From NCBI GenBank assembly GCA_964058845.1, contig CAXKVR010000141.1, forward strand, positions 1 through 64,000: DNA of 64,000 bases, read 5' to 3'. The notes beneath the pieces were generated by a model. The model ran no database searches and was not told where the DNA came from. It worked only from the letters and a program-made list of their open reading frames with translations. This stretch comes from Carex sylvatica (Eukaryota > Streptophyta > Magnoliopsida > Poales > Cyperaceae). The first letter of the stretch is position 1. Every line of letters starts with the position of its first letter. Shown piece after piece: positions 22,543-33,570 of the stretch. Made by a program: the position numbers and the translations under genes.

Positions 22543-23808
22543 TGGTTGTAGCAATAATCTTTTTTGTCTATTTGACTAATTTGCAAAAACATACAATTAT
22601 TGAATTTTACGATTTCTTTTAGTTTTGAAAAATATGTAGGTTCAAGTAAAATGGAATTACAAAATAGAATACTTGGACTGAAGAAATCATGAAGATGCTT
22701 ATCAAGAATTCGAATTATAAAATCAGAAGATTGGTAAAGTAAGTCTGAGGTTGTTTAAACAGGGATAAAATATTGGTAACGTTTTAGGCATGTCTGAAAC
22801 GCTGAAGAAATAATTGATCAAACTCATAAAACAAAATAAAACGTTGTAATATTTTCATGAAATGTTATAACGTTTTAAGTTGTCAGAACAGCTGTAATAT
22901 AACTGTGCAAATCAATATGAAATGTTACAATGTTTTACAAAGCGTTGTAGCGTTTTAGAGAAGTTCAGAACTGCTCAATACAGCTGTCTACATTCTCCCT
23001 TAAACGTTGCAACGTTTTGTAAAAACGTTGCAACATTTTGTGAAAACGTTGTAACATTTCAAGCATGTAAGAGCTTTAAGCACAGCTGTATCAAAATTCA
23101 AAATGAAACGTTGTAACGATTCAATTAATTCTGAGCTTTAGAAATTCATTTTTTGATCAAGTTTGAGTCAGTGCCAAACGTTACATAACGTTATACAATC
23201 GTTGGTAACGTTTTGATCGATTAGCTGAGCTGTCAGAAAATTAAAACCCTAAATCGCATTTTGAACTAAAATGTTGTAACGTTTTAGAAAACGTTGGTAA
23301 CGTTTTAGCTCACTTAGCTCATTTTTGAGCTGTTTCTATAAATAGAGCTTTGGGCTTTCTTCCCAAAGTATCTTAGCCGACCCTAAACTTCTAAAATGCG
23401 ATTTTCTGAGAGCTTTAGTTACTCCATTGTTGTGAGAGCTTAAAACTTTAAAATCTCTCAAACAACCTCAAACTCACTTCACTAATCTCAAGTTAGATTA
23501 GATTAGAGTGATCTATTAAGTGTTTCTCTTGAGTAGCTTAAACTTAGAGACCTTGTTCTCATCTCTAGGAGGCCGTGTGACTTCCCTTGGATTGTAAGGG
23601 CTCAACGGTTCACAAGTTGTAATCCTTTCGTATTGGGTAATAGAAAGGCACACCTAGAAAAGGTTGCGAAGCCCCGGAGACGTAGGCCTTTGTTTTACCG
23701 AACTCCGTTATCATCCCGCGTGTTAAATTTCTCTAAACTCTTCTATTTACTTTTAATTGCGATTATTTTCTGTTGTTAAGAGCAATTGGTGATGCCCCAA
23801 ATTCAACA
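22543..23808 (+). mobile_element. SIRE 3' LTR
   Basis: 1266 bp beginning TGGTTGTAGCAATAATC after the polypurine tract and ending CCCCAAATTCAACA, so TG...CA. The U3 part (22765-23310) is filled with AACGTT-type words. A TATA box and a plausible leader follow (CTTAGCCGACCC, later GAGGCCGTGTGACTTCC). Satellite begins straight after 23808. No 5' LTR exists for comparison, so the insertion cannot be dated. Confidence 0.82.
23337..23345 (+). promoter_or_regulatory. TATA box of the SIRE LTR
   Basis: TATAAATAG within TTTCTATAAATAGAGC, placed after the repeat-filled U3 and some 460 bp before the LTR end. Transcription would start about 30 bp downstream. Confidence 0.65.
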
Positions 23809-24947
23809 GTGGTATCTTCATATGGCAAGAGAAGAGGGTAATTACAATCATAATACAACTCTCCAATTGAAGGTCTTTGTAGCACTCTAGTAGTGTCCCC
23901 ATATAGCAAGAGAAGAGGGTGGCAGCAACCCTAATACAACACTCTAATTGAAGGTTTAAGATGCACTCTAGTAATATGTCTTCATATGGAAAGAGAAGAG
24001 GGTAGTTGCAACCCTAATACAATACTTCAATTAAAGATCTTTGCAGCACTTTCGTAATGTCTTCAAATGGTAAGGGAAGATGGTAGTTGCAACTAAAGTA
24101 CAACACTCCAATGGAAGGTCATTGCTACACACTAGTAGTCTCTCCATATGGCAAGAGATGAGGATTGTTGCAATTCTATTACAACACTGTAGATGGCAAG
24201 ACAAGAGGGTAATTGCAACCCTAACACAGCACTTCAATTGAAAATCTTTGTAGAACTACAATAGTATCCCCATATAGCAAGAGAAGAGGGTAGTAACAAC
24301 CCTAATATAAGACTTCAATTGAAGGTCTTTGTAGCGCTCTAGTAGTATCTTCAAATGGTAATGGAATAGGGTATTTGCAACCCTAATACAACACTCCAAT
24401 TCAAGGTTTTTGCAGCAGACTAGTAGTGTCTCCATATGGCAAGAGAAGAGGGAGAGTGCAACTCTGTTATAACACTCGAGTTGAAGGAGTTTGCAGCACT
24501 CTACTTGTGTCTCCAGATGGCAAGATAAGATGGTGGTTGCAACCCTAATACAACGCTCCAATTGAAGGCCTTTCCTACACCCTAATAGTGTTTCCAAATG
24601 GCAAGAGAAGAGGGTGGTTATAACCTTATTACAACACTTCAGTTGAAAGAGTTTGCAGCACTCTAATAGGGTCTTCATATGGCTAGAGAAGAGGGTGTTG
24701 GAACCCTAATATAATACTCAAATTGAAGGTTTTTGTAGCACTCTAGTAGCATCTCCATATAGCAAGAGAAGAGGGTAGTAGCAAACCTAATACAACACTC
24801 CAATTCATTATCTTCACAACACTCTAGTATTGTCTTCAAATAGTAAGGAACGGGGGTAGTTGCAACTCTAATAGAACACCCCAATTTAAGGTCTTTGCAA
24901 CACACTAGTAGTGACTCCATATGGCAAGAGAAGAGAGAGGTTGCAAC
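23809..24947 (-). repeat. 81-bp satellite, minus orientation, between SIRE and Tekay
   Basis: About 14 reverse-oriented, diverged second-subfamily monomers (GCAAGAGAAGAGGGT, TTTGCAGCACTCTAG). They continue the block seen at 12237-13267 and are cut at 24948 by the Tekay LTR. One monomer near 24160-24200 is shortened. Confidence 0.92.
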
Positions 24948-26154
24948 TGTCACACCCCGAGACAACTCGCCACATATTTATACGTAAGGCGTGTACACAT
25001 CACATACATTATCAATAATAATTACTCATGCAATATCTTAAAATCTAACAAAGTCTTCTAATACCACAAATAGTTCAAGTACATTACATACATTCAACAT
25101 GAGATCAAGACAAACAAGGCTAGCAACCGATAGTTGCCATGTTAGTCAATGTATCCACTTCTAAAGATAGAATTAAAGTTTAACTAAAAAGATTAACAAT
25201 ATACTTGAGCTGTCTGCTCGTTGACTTCCTGATCCGCATCCCTCCTATTCGTGCTCCTCGTCGGCTTCATCATTTCCTGGAACCCACATAAAAGTGGAAC
25301 GGGTGAGAGATTGAACAGTCTCTCAGTACGGGATTTAGTTCCAGTCCCGGAGTTTGTCAAATTTACTTATTAATATAAATAGGATATCAATGTTATATTC
25401 TCACATGCTATGCAATATTTAAAACACACACACACACACACACACACTTCATTAATTATCTTTTCAGTTTTCTATTAATCCATTCATTTGCCAATCCAAT
25501 GGGAAATCCATCCAACACTGGAAGACCGCCAATCCGCTGGGAAATCCATCCAACAACAGAAGACTTCTCACTAGACGGGGAATCCACCCTACGCTAGATA
25601 TTGGCTGTCTCACTAGACGGGAAATCCACCCTACGCTAGATCTTGACCCGTGATGGGAAATCCAACCAACGCCACGTTGACGAGGGGTCTAGTCGAACCC
25701 AGACCCAATGTATACATCCCAACATGCATTCAACGCATGTTGGCCCCTTTTCTTTAACATATCCGTTACCCTTTTCATTTGTCCATTTAACACTACACGA
25801 TGTCATGCTCAACACATCCTACTTACAAGTCTCATGATCGATATGAAATAATCCTATTGTATTTCTAAACAAGCCAAATGGATTGTTCGATTCAACATGC
25901 ACAATTCCAAATAAATAAATAAAATGCACACAAAATGGTAAGTAATAATTTGACAATGTCCAGGAAATCCGTACCTGATGTCGAAGTGAATTCTTGATTG
26001 TCTCTTACGTTGTTTAAATCTTTAAACTTCAAATCTAAAACATTAACATACCTTTAGTTAATAATATTTGACTTCACTGATTCTCGTTTCTAAGACCCTT
26101 ATCATTAATCAAAATATAGTAATTTATTTAACTAATTTACTTTCAATACCCCTT

Positions 26155-26185
<31 letters not shown>

Positions 26186-26564
26186 CCTTTCTGTTTGGTA
26201 TTCCAAGAAAGAAATATAATAATAAAAAGAATACATTGCCTATGTTATTTGATCCTTATCATAATCGAAATTTAATCAGATGTACAAGATTATATATTCA
26301 ATTATATGATTACCATTGACTATCTGGTGATATAGAAAATAATTTCGATTTTAAAATAAACCTAAAAATTCAGATTATATATATAATTAAGAAAAATATA
26401 TACTAATTAAAGAAAATATCCTGGCTTTATAAACTTAAATAAAATCCACATTTCTAATATTAAATTTCCAGACGTTACTAAAATAAATCCTAGTAATCAC
26501 ATGGTATTCTAAAATTTCAAAACTAATCTTCTTGTTTATAATTAATATTTACTAACTTTATGTT
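24948..26564 (-). mobile_element. Tekay left LTR, outer part (3' LTR of the element)
   Basis: Plus strand begins TGTCACACCCCGAGACAAC, the reverse of the LTR 3' end. It contains a CA microsatellite at about 25424-25447, a tandem series based on GGGAAATCCATCCAAC (25500-25665) and a TA run near 26156. Interrupted at the Athila target site. Confidence 0.9.
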
Positions 26565-28134
26565 TGATAAGCCAAATTTATATCTATTATTGGATAGAGT
26601 TCTACTTCATAAATTGCACCAAATTCCTTGTTTTTAGCTTAATTATAGTACAAGTATACCCAAGAAATATGTTACTGCTTTCAAGTTGTTTTAATTACAG
26701 AAAAACAAGCACAAAGAGCCCAAACAGAGGAAAATCACGGCCAAGCCCACGGCCAGCCAGGCCGTATTTCCAGCCGTGAAGAAAATAGCCCAATCAGAGG
26801 AAAATCACGGCCAAGCCCACGGCCAGACAGGCCGTATCCCTGGCCGTGTAAAATGGGCTGGAAAGTTATTTTTGGAAGGTGTATAACTGGCAAGTTAGTG
26901 GACGCAAAAAATAGATCCCCTGAGTCACCAGGAGCGTAGGATAATCATGAAAAACACCTGGGGAGTTATAACTGATTGCCAAGTTAATGGATGCCAAATA
27001 TAGACCCTATGTCTCATCTGATGCATATGGAGGTTATATAAAGACACCCAATCGATCTCATATCTCATATCTCATATATCATCTCTCTCCACATACACAT
27101 CCAGATAGCAATCCATAAAAGGAGAAGAAGGGCTAAGCAACAAGAAGGCAGAAATTCTGAAGACTAGGGTTTACTCTTTTCTTTCATTTTTCTGAATCTG
27201 TTTACTTAGGTTTTATTTCAATCATGCTTGTTAACTCAGCCATGAGAGAGTAGATTCCTCTCTAGGGGCTGAGGTTGTACTTGAACTTAGTTTAATGAAG
27301 TAGTTTATTTGGTTATTCCTCTTGATTATGATTGTTGTTGAGATTGTTTATTTCTGTTATTTTAATTAGTTCTAGTAATTGCATAATCTGTGTATTTGAT
27401 TGGAAACGTCCCTTTTAGGTTTTATGACTTAAATTTGCTAGGATCAAGAATTGAGAATACCTTACTATGTGCTAGAATTTAACTTAGGGTTTAGAATTGA
27501 ACATACCATTCTCTTCTCAAATCTAGAACCACATAAATAAAGGGTTAGGATAAGGTGATGTACTTAATTGAGAAACCCTAAAACCTAACTTGGGCACCTA
27601 AAGTAGATTAATTGCTGGTTAATTGAAAGGTTTTATGTATTTGTTAAATATCCCAATTAGGTTGTGACAGCCCTAAATTAGAGGAACGTTAGCTCATAGA
27701 ACCAAAACAATTGTATCAACATCTAGTCAAAATAGGCTAACTTACATCGTAGGTCAGAAATCCAATCTATGCAACATGAATTCAGAAACAAAATAACTAC
27801 ATAATTAACTAAGGAATAGTGAAACCAATAGCCCCTAGACTTCCCTAATATTGAATTACATCTGAATTTCACTTGCTTTTGTTACGAATCTTAGATTTTC
27901 TTAAAAAACGAAATTACATCAAACCCCCCTTTTTTACTTTTATTGTTCAATGTTAAAAGTAGTTTACTTTAGTAAAAATTAGTATTTCCTACTTCCCTTT
28001 GGATCGATACCTAAATACTGCAAACGATAGGTTGTGCGCTTGCAACTGCCTATTGATTGTATATTGTGGTTTATAAATTTTAAAAGATAACGTGTATAAA
28101 CTATAGAGACTATCTATACCAAATTACGCGAACA
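26565..28134 (+). mobile_element. Athila 5' LTR
   Basis: Starts TGATAAGCCAAATTTATATC and ends ACGCGAACA. The U3 part has two near-repeats (26735-26785 and 26800-26845) rich in CACGGCC and GGCCGT words (ATCACGGCCAAGCCCACGG, then GGCCGTAT). It contains a TATA box at 27035. Confidence 0.96.
27035..27043 (+). promoter_or_regulatory. TATA box of Athila 5' LTR
   Basis: TATATAAAG in GAGGTTATATAAAGACACC, followed by CT-rich ATCATCTCTCTCC, a plausible start region. It is unchanged in the 3' LTR. Confidence 0.7.
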
Positions 28135-28139
28135 AGCTT

Positions 28140-28157
28140 TTTGGCGCCGTTGCCGGG
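28140..28157 (+). other. Athila primer-binding site
   Basis: TGGCGCCGTTGCCGGGGA, a few bases after the LTR end. It is complementary to the 3' end of plant tRNA-Asp, the primer used by Athila elements. Confidence 0.88.
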
Positions 28158-28397
28158 GAACTAGGCTAGATTCTAGTTTTTATTTTAGGAAAGTACTTTT
28201 AATTATTTGTTTCCTTATTTACCTGCTTTCAAACAGAAAAAGAAAAAAAAATTTGTTTTTTTTTGTTTACGGCCAATAGACCGTGAGTCTGGCCGTGTAA
28301 ACCAATTTCCCTTACTCCCTGTTATCTCTTTTTACTCAATCTTCTTCTCCCTTTCTCAGATTTTGAAGCGCTGGCACCACAAACAAGGAGCCAAACT
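28158..28397 (+). other. Athila leader
   Basis: Untranslated leader between primer site and gag. It holds one ACGGCC...GGCCGTGT word pair (28269-28300) and ends in a CT-rich stretch with TTTCTCAG, which looks like a splice acceptor but may be chance. Confidence 0.55.
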
Positions 28398-29591
28398 TTG
28401 AAGCTCAAAGACAAAGCGAAATCTTGTCCTCCCCCATCTCCACAGATGGCTTTCGACGGACAACTTGGAATGCCGCGCTTGGACGAAGAAGACCCTGACC
28501 TTACTAATCTCGATGTACCTATCAACAATCCACGCTACAACCCAATCGATCCACCTCGCAACAATCTAGTTCATCCACAAAACCCACCACCTAACAATCA
28601 GCCAATCCTCAACAATAATCCGCTCTATGGCGCAAATGATCAAGTTCATCCACCGAATCCAAACGACCGCCGCCCCATTTGGGATTTCGTAAATCGAATG
28701 CAGCCGGGTCAGCAATTTGGTTATATCGCCCATGGAGGAACAAACCCTAATTTGAAGCCTACCTTGATACATCTATTAGGACAGAACAGGTTTGGGGGGA
28801 GGTTGAATGAAGATCCGCACCAACATCTGGCCACATTCGAAGAGCATTGTGCAACATTTGCAGGTAGAGGTGAGGAATTAGATGCTTTAAAACTGAACTG
28901 TTTTCACCTTTCTCTTACAGATGATGCAAGGACATGGCTACGATTGTTGAATCCAGCCATGGCGCGAACATGGCAGGATGTGCAAGGGTTATTCTTGGGC
29001 AAGTATTTCCCACCATCCAAGACGCAACACTTTAGACAGAAGATCACAACTTTCAAACAAGGAGAAAACGAATCCCTAAGTGAGGCGTATGACCGATGGC
29101 AAGAATTACTGCGCCTATGCCCAAATCACGGAATCGATGTATGGCTTCTATTCCAGTTCTTTTATGCAGGTTGCACATATGCCACAAAAGCACAACTAAA
29201 CGCAGCTGCTGGAGGAAACATCGCGAATAGAGACTCAATAGAAGCAATGGAGTTGATAGAGGACATGGCAATCAGCCAGCGAGAATGGACATCTGCGAGA
29301 GATGCAAGGAACACCAACACCCCATCTGGCGTGCTTAAGGTGGATGATATGACCGCCATGCAAGCCAAGATAGACTCTCTTCAGGTGACAATCAAACAAC
29401 TACAACAGGTAAAAGCTGTCCAAAATCCCCCTTGTGATATCTGCGGTAATAATGACCACATAACCACGACTTGCCAATTTTATACCGTAGGGGAAAATCA
29501 GGTTGAACAAGTGAATGCTTTATTGTACAATGAAGGGGATAAAAAGAAATCTGCCACAATATCCCAATTACAATCAGCACAATTACAATAG
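28398..29591 (+). CDS. Athila gag
   Basis: 397 codons. An ATG at 28446 (MAFDGQLGMPRLDEEDP) fits the family better than 28398. The N-terminus is Pro/Asn-rich. The capsid-like gag domain follows (LNEDPHQHLATFEEHCATFA, LNCFHLSLTDDARTWLRLL, LFLGKYFPPSKTQHFRQKI, ESLSEAYDRWQELLRLCP), then AAAGGNIANRDSIEAMELIED. A zinc knuckle, CDICGNNDHITTTCQF, ends the protein. The frame terminates at 29591 after a shift: relative to pol there is one extra A in GATAAAAAGAAAT near 29541. Athila gag and pol are normally one frame, so I read this as a one-base insertion rather than a regulated shift. Gag assembles the particle and packages RNA. Confidence 0.88.
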   Translation: MKLKDKAKSCPPPSPQMAFDGQLGMPRLDEEDPDLTNLDVPINNPRYNPIDPPRNNLVHPQNPPPNNQPILNNNPLYGANDQVHPPNPNDRRPIWDFVNRMQPGQQFGYIAHGGTNPNLKPTLIHLLGQNRFGGRLNEDPHQHLATFEEHCATFAGRGEELDALKLNCFHLSLTDDARTWLRLLNPAMARTWQDVQGLFLGKYFPPSKTQHFRQKITTFKQGENESLSEAYDRWQELLRLCPNHGIDVWLLFQFFYAGCTYATKAQLNAAAGGNIANRDSIEAMELIEDMAISQREWTSARDARNTNTPSGVLKVDDMTAMQAKIDSLQVTIKQLQQVKAVQNPPCDICGNNDHITTTCQFYTVGENQVEQVNALLYNEGDKKKSATISQLQSAQLQ

Positions 29592-32553
29592 ACCATATCA
29601 GAACACTTACAACCAGAACCAAGGGAATGGCCAAATTTACCAAAATCGTCCATATCAAGGTCCAAACAACCAATATCAGAACCAAGCCCCATCACAAATG
29701 ACCAAGATGGAAAAAATGATAGAAGGTTTGGTAGAATCACAAAATAAATTTCTTACTAACCAAACGGAATTTTCCAATTCCTTGAGAAATTTGAATGATA
29801 GGGTTGACCTTCTGTCAACTAAAACAAAGTTGCTTGAGACCCAAGTGGCGCAGCAAGCTGTTTCATCCTCTCGCCCACAAGGACAGCTACCAGGCAAACC
29901 TGAAAACAACCCTAGGGAGCAAGCACACGCCATTACACTCAGGAGTGGGACGAAGTATGATGGACCAGCTATGCCAACTGATGATACACCATCACCAACA
30001 ACTGAAACGGAGCCAATTGCAACAATTCCAATTTCTGAACAAATAGAAGACCAATCTGAGAAACCACAAGACAAGGGTAAAGCTATTCCTACGAAGGTAT
30101 CTAAATCTGAAAAATATGTACCTCCTCACAGGTTCATACCCTTTCCTCAAAGGTTAGCCAAAACCCAACTAGACCAAAAATATGCCAAATTCATTGAACA
30201 CCTCAAGAAATTAAACATAACTATACCATTCACTGAGGCAATTGCAAACATGCCTACATATGCCAAGTTTCTGAAAGAAATGCTTTCCAACAAAAAGAAA
30301 CTTGAAGAGGTCGAAACAATCTCCCTAAATGCGCAATGTAGTGCGCTGTTCTTAACCAAATTACCTCCTAAACTCAAGGATCCAGGTAGTTTCACTATAC
30401 CTTGCAAAATTGGGGAGACCGAATTTAATAGATGTTTGTGTGACTTAGGGGCTAGCGTATGTTTAATGCCAAAAGCTGTTTATGAAAGGCTGGGTCTAGG
30501 TGAATTAAAACCAACAAGAATGTCGCTGCAATTAGCGGACAGATCTGTTAGGTATCCGGTGGGAATTATGGAAGATGCGATTGTTAAAATTGGTAAGTTT
30601 TTCATACCGGTAGATTTTGTTGTTGTAGAGATGGAGGAGGATACACAAACTCCCCTTCTATTGGAGCGTGATTTCCTAATCACAGCAGGTGCCACAATTA
30701 ATGTTCGAGATGGAAAGATTTCTTTCCAAGTTGGTGATGAAAAGGTTGAATTCAATGTGTTTAAATCTCTCCAATACCCATCTAATGAAAATGATTCTAT
30801 ATGCAGGGTAGATGTTTTAGAAACTATAATTGATGAACATTTAGATAGGTTAATGGAAGGAGAACAACTGGATCAAATCCTGGAAGAAACTGAAGAAGAA
30901 ACAGTGCTGGATGATGAAAACACAAAAACAGGAATTTTACATGGCCAGGCCAGGCCGTGTATCTGGCCGTGTCAACCTCTGGTGGACTCGATTTCTGCCG
31001 TTTCAGCATGCATGACGCCTGAACCTCCGAAGGTCGAACTAAAACCCTTGCCAACAACTCTCAGATACGAGTATCTCGGCCCAGATGAGACATATCCCGT
31101 CATAATCAATGCCGCCCTGAACCAAGAGGAAACCGACAAACTCCTACATGAACTAAAGGTGCACAGAAAGGCTATAGGCTACACACTAGAAGATTTGACT
31201 GGAATCAACCCAAATCTGTGCATGCATCGAATCCTGATGGAGGATGACTACAAACCTACGATCGAAGCTCAGCGAAGGCTTAATCCAAACTTGAAGGAAG
31301 TAGTCAAGAAGGAGATCATCAAACTCCTTGATGCTGGCATCATCTATCCAATTTCAGACTCAAAGTGGGTAAGCCCTGTTCATGTAGTTCCAAAGAAGAG
31401 TGGCACAACAGTGGTGAAAGGTAAGAATGATGAGTTGATTTCAACTAGGGTAGTGACAGGTTGGAGAATGTGTATAGATTATAGGAAACTAAACACAGCA
31501 ACTAGAAAAGACCATTTTCCATTACCATTCATTGACCAAATGTTGGAAAGATTAGCCAATCACTCCCATTTCTGTTACTTGGATGGTTATAGTGGATTCT
31601 TTCAAATACCAATTCATCCAGATGACCAAGAAAAGACCACTTTCACTTGTCCCTTTGGTACGTTCGCGTATCGAAGGATGCCATTCGGTTTATGCAATGC
31701 ACCTGCCACATTCCAAAGGGCTATGATGGCTATTTTTTCTGATTTACTTGAAAATTCCATGGAGGTTTTCATGGATGACTTTTCCGTCTATGGCACCTCT
31801 TTCGATGAATGTCTAACCAATTTATCTAAAGTCTTAGAAAGATGCGAGGAGGAGAACCTCGTGCTAAATTGGGAAAAGTGTCATTTTATGGTTCAGCAAG
31901 GGGTAGTGTTGGGTCATGTGATTTCAGCAAAGGGATTGGAAGTCGACAAAGCGAAGGTGGAAGTAATCGAGAAATTGCCCATACCAACGAATTTGAAGGA
32001 TGTTCGAAGCTTCCTTGGACATGCTGGGTTCTATCGCAGATTTATTAAAGATTTTTCAAAAATTTACAAACCTCTAACGAATTTGACTATGAAAGATGCA
32101 GATTTTAACTTTGATGAAAATTGCATTGCTGCTTTCAACAGGATCAAAAAGGAGCTGATCTCTGCACCAATTCTTCAACCACCAAATTGGGAATTGCCAT
32201 TCGAAATCATGTGCGATGCTAGTGATTACGCGGTAGGTGCTGTTTTAGGACAGCGAATCAAAAACAAACCGTGCGCAATTTACTACGCTAGCAAGGTGTT
32301 AGACGAAGCACAACTAAATTACACAACCACCGAGAAGGAACTATTAGCTGTGGTATACGCCATTAACAAGTTTCGATCTTACTTGGTGGGATCAAAGGTG
32401 ATAGTCTACACTGACCATGCTGCCATCCGCTATCTGATCAACAAGAAGGATGCCAAACCACGATTAATCCGTTGGATCCTTCTCCTTCAAGAATTCGACA
32501 TGGAGATTAAAGCAAGAAGGGCAGTAGACCAGGGAGGCCACCCTCCTCCCTAG
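29515..32553 (+). CDS. Athila protease-RT-RNase H, no integrase
   Basis: Open frame to 32553 (up to 1012 codons; real translation would enter by the gag frame near 29541). Asn/Gln-rich linker, then HAITLRSGTKYDGP and VPPHRFIPFPQRLAK. Retropepsin at about 300-430 with CDLGASVCLMP, the Asp-Leu-Gly variant usual in Athila. RT at about 610-860: VHVVPKKSG, WRMCIDYRKLN, FCYLDGYSGFFQI, MPFGLCNAPATFQRAMM, catalytic FMDDFSVYG near 752, GHVISAKGLEVD. RNase H at about 890-1000: [33 protein letters not shown]. After this the protein ends RRAVDQGGHPPP and stops. The integrase is missing, evidently by an internal deletion of some 1.5 kb compared with the Athila element at 54561-64000. Otherwise no stops. 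Confidence 0.92.
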   Translation: MLYCTMKGIKRNLPQYPNYNQHNYNRPYQNTYNQNQGNGQIYQNRPYQGPNNQYQNQAPSQMTKMEKMIEGLVESQNKFLTNQTEFSNSLRNLNDRVDLLSTKTKLLETQVAQQAVSSSRPQGQLPGKPENNPREQAHAITLRSGTKYDGPAMPTDDTPSPTTETEPIATIPISEQIEDQSEKPQDKGKAIPTKVSKSEKYVPPHRFIPFPQRLAKTQLDQKYAKFIEHLKKLNITIPFTEAIANMPTYAKFLKEMLSNKKKLEEVETISLNAQCSALFLTKLPPKLKDPGSFTIPCKIGETEFNRCLCDLGASVCLMPKAVYERLGLGELKPTRMSLQLADRSVRYPVGIMEDAIVKIGKFFIPVDFVVVEMEEDTQTPLLLERDFLITAGATINVRDGKISFQVGDEKVEFNVFKSLQYPSNENDSICRVDVLETIIDEHLDRLMEGEQLDQILEETEEETVLDDENTKTGILHGQARPCIWPCQPLVDSISAVSACMTPEPPKVELKPLPTTLRYEYLGPDETYPVIINAALNQEETDKLLHELKVHRKAIGYTLEDLTGINPNLCMHRILMEDDYKPTIEAQRRLNPNLKEVVKKEIIKLLDAGIIYPISDSKWVSPVHVVPKKSGTTVVKGKNDELISTRVVTGWRMCIDYRKLNTATRKDHFPLPFIDQMLERLANHSHFCYLDGYSGFFQIPIHPDDQEKTTFTCPFGTFAYRRMPFGLCNAPATFQRAMMAIFSDLLENSMEVFMDDFSVYGTSFDECLTNLSKVLERCEEENLVLNWEKCHFMVQQGVVLGHVISAKGLEVDKAKVEVIEKLPIPTNLKDVRSFLGHAGFYRRFIKDFSKIYKPLTNLTMKDADFNFDENCIAAFNRIKKELISAPILQPPNWELPFEIMCDASDYAVGAVLGQRIKNKPCAIYYASKVLDEAQLNYTTTEKELLAVVYAINKFRSYLVGSKVIVYTDHAAIRYLINKKDAKPRLIRWILLLQEFDMEIKARRAVDQGGHPPP

Positions 32554-33551
32554 GCGCCAAGCGCTTCTCCTTCCATCATCACTTCTGCCATGTTGTGAGT
32601 TTCTATTTTTCTTTTAATTTTCTCTTCTAGTATGAATTTACACATTGCGGACAATGTTTTGTTTAAGCTGGGGGGGGAGGATAAATGAAAAACTGAAATT
32701 CACAGTTGTATCTTGCATTGAGTTTAGGCATGTTTAAATTTTAAATTTTTTTTTTTGTGAAACTAGGGTTTTACCTAACCTTGAATAGGGTCCAGTCCGA
32801 CTTGTTAGGATGTTTACCTAGTTTTATGTCATGCATTTTGTTGATAAATTTATGTGATTGCCAGGATTGAAGATTTGATTGGAACTTTTTGACAAAAATA
32901 TGGATGACATTGAATTAAATTGGAAATAACCCCATGTTTGACTAAAAAAGAATTGCATAGGATGAGATGTTTTAAGACTTTGAAAAAATGAAACATTGGA
33001 TTTCAAAATATAGAAATATTGGGATATCCTTTGGTATGAAAAAAATACTCTTGGGTGTGTGTACTCATGATGTATGCAAATGAAAAAGAAAAGAAGAAAA
33101 AAAAAAAAATGGAGAAAATAAGAGTACTGGTAATAAATCCTATGTGATGCCTTTGAGCTCGTCTCCTAAATGCATATATCAACACACGAAGTCCACAACT
33201 TTCTAACCCAAGCTTGTTTCAAGCTTGGGGGGGCAAAAATTTCAGAAAATCACCACAAAATGAGGGTATATTTTTGGAAAGAAAAACGAGATATTGATAA
33301 ATCCAAAATAAGTAGTTTTTGCAAATAGTAAGACATATTTGAATATGAAATTTAATTAAGTCAAACTGTGGGGTGAAGTAAGATTGATTCAATGAAATAT
33401 GTATTATTGTTCAAAAGGATTCACGAGAATTTCTTCAAAACCTAGCAAGCTCATGTGAATTTTTCAATAATTAGAGTATCAAGGTAATCTGGTTAAATTT
33501 AGAGGTAAACCAATTGCTCAAAGTTTAGATTTTTGCTTGAGGACAAGCAAG
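32554..33551 (+). other. Athila 3' non-coding region
   Basis: No ORF3 and no supported frame. It holds two purine-tract-like stretches ahead of the real one: TTTAAGCTGGGGGGGGAGGA near 32668 and CAAGCTTGGGGGGGCAAAAA near 33216. Confidence 0.7.
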
Positions 33552-33570
33552 GTTTAAGCTTGGGGGATTT
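33552..33570 (+). other. Athila polypurine tract
   Basis: GTTTAAGCTTGGGGGATTT directly before the 3' LTR start TGATAAGCC at 33571. Confidence 0.85.

Larger units (their letters stand above)
14664..23808 (+). mobile_element. Ty1/copia SIRE-type element, 5'-truncated
   Basis: Order is gag (C-terminal part), protease, integrase, reverse transcriptase, RNase H, a repetitive spacer, an env-like ORF, a purine tract and a 3' LTR. Protease-integrase-RT-RNase H is the copia order. The long gag tail and the env-like ORF with a coiled coil are SIRE traits. The 5' LTR, primer-binding site and N-terminal gag are absent, and the element abuts a truncated Athila LTR. The 3' LTR ends CAACA at 23808 and satellite follows. 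No target duplication can be tested because the left end is lost. All genes carry stops or frameshifts, so the copy is dead. Confidence 0.88.

Noticed and set aside
23803..23816. ACAGTGGTATC after the SIRE LTR as a primer-binding site, which would make this the 5' LTR
   Set aside because: Only GTGGTATC resembles the initiator-Met site; the following TTCATATGGCAAGAG is the normal satellite monomer, and env-like sequence and a polypurine tract lie upstream.
29515..29591. Programmed ribosomal frameshift between Athila gag and pol
   Set aside because: Athila gag-pol is usually one frame and a single extra A explains the offset. No downstream structure was evident.
33003..33185. Short minus-strand frames in the Athila 3' region as env-like genes
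   Set aside because: Very Phe/Ser-rich translation of an A-rich tract with no conserved motif; no ORF3 similarity.
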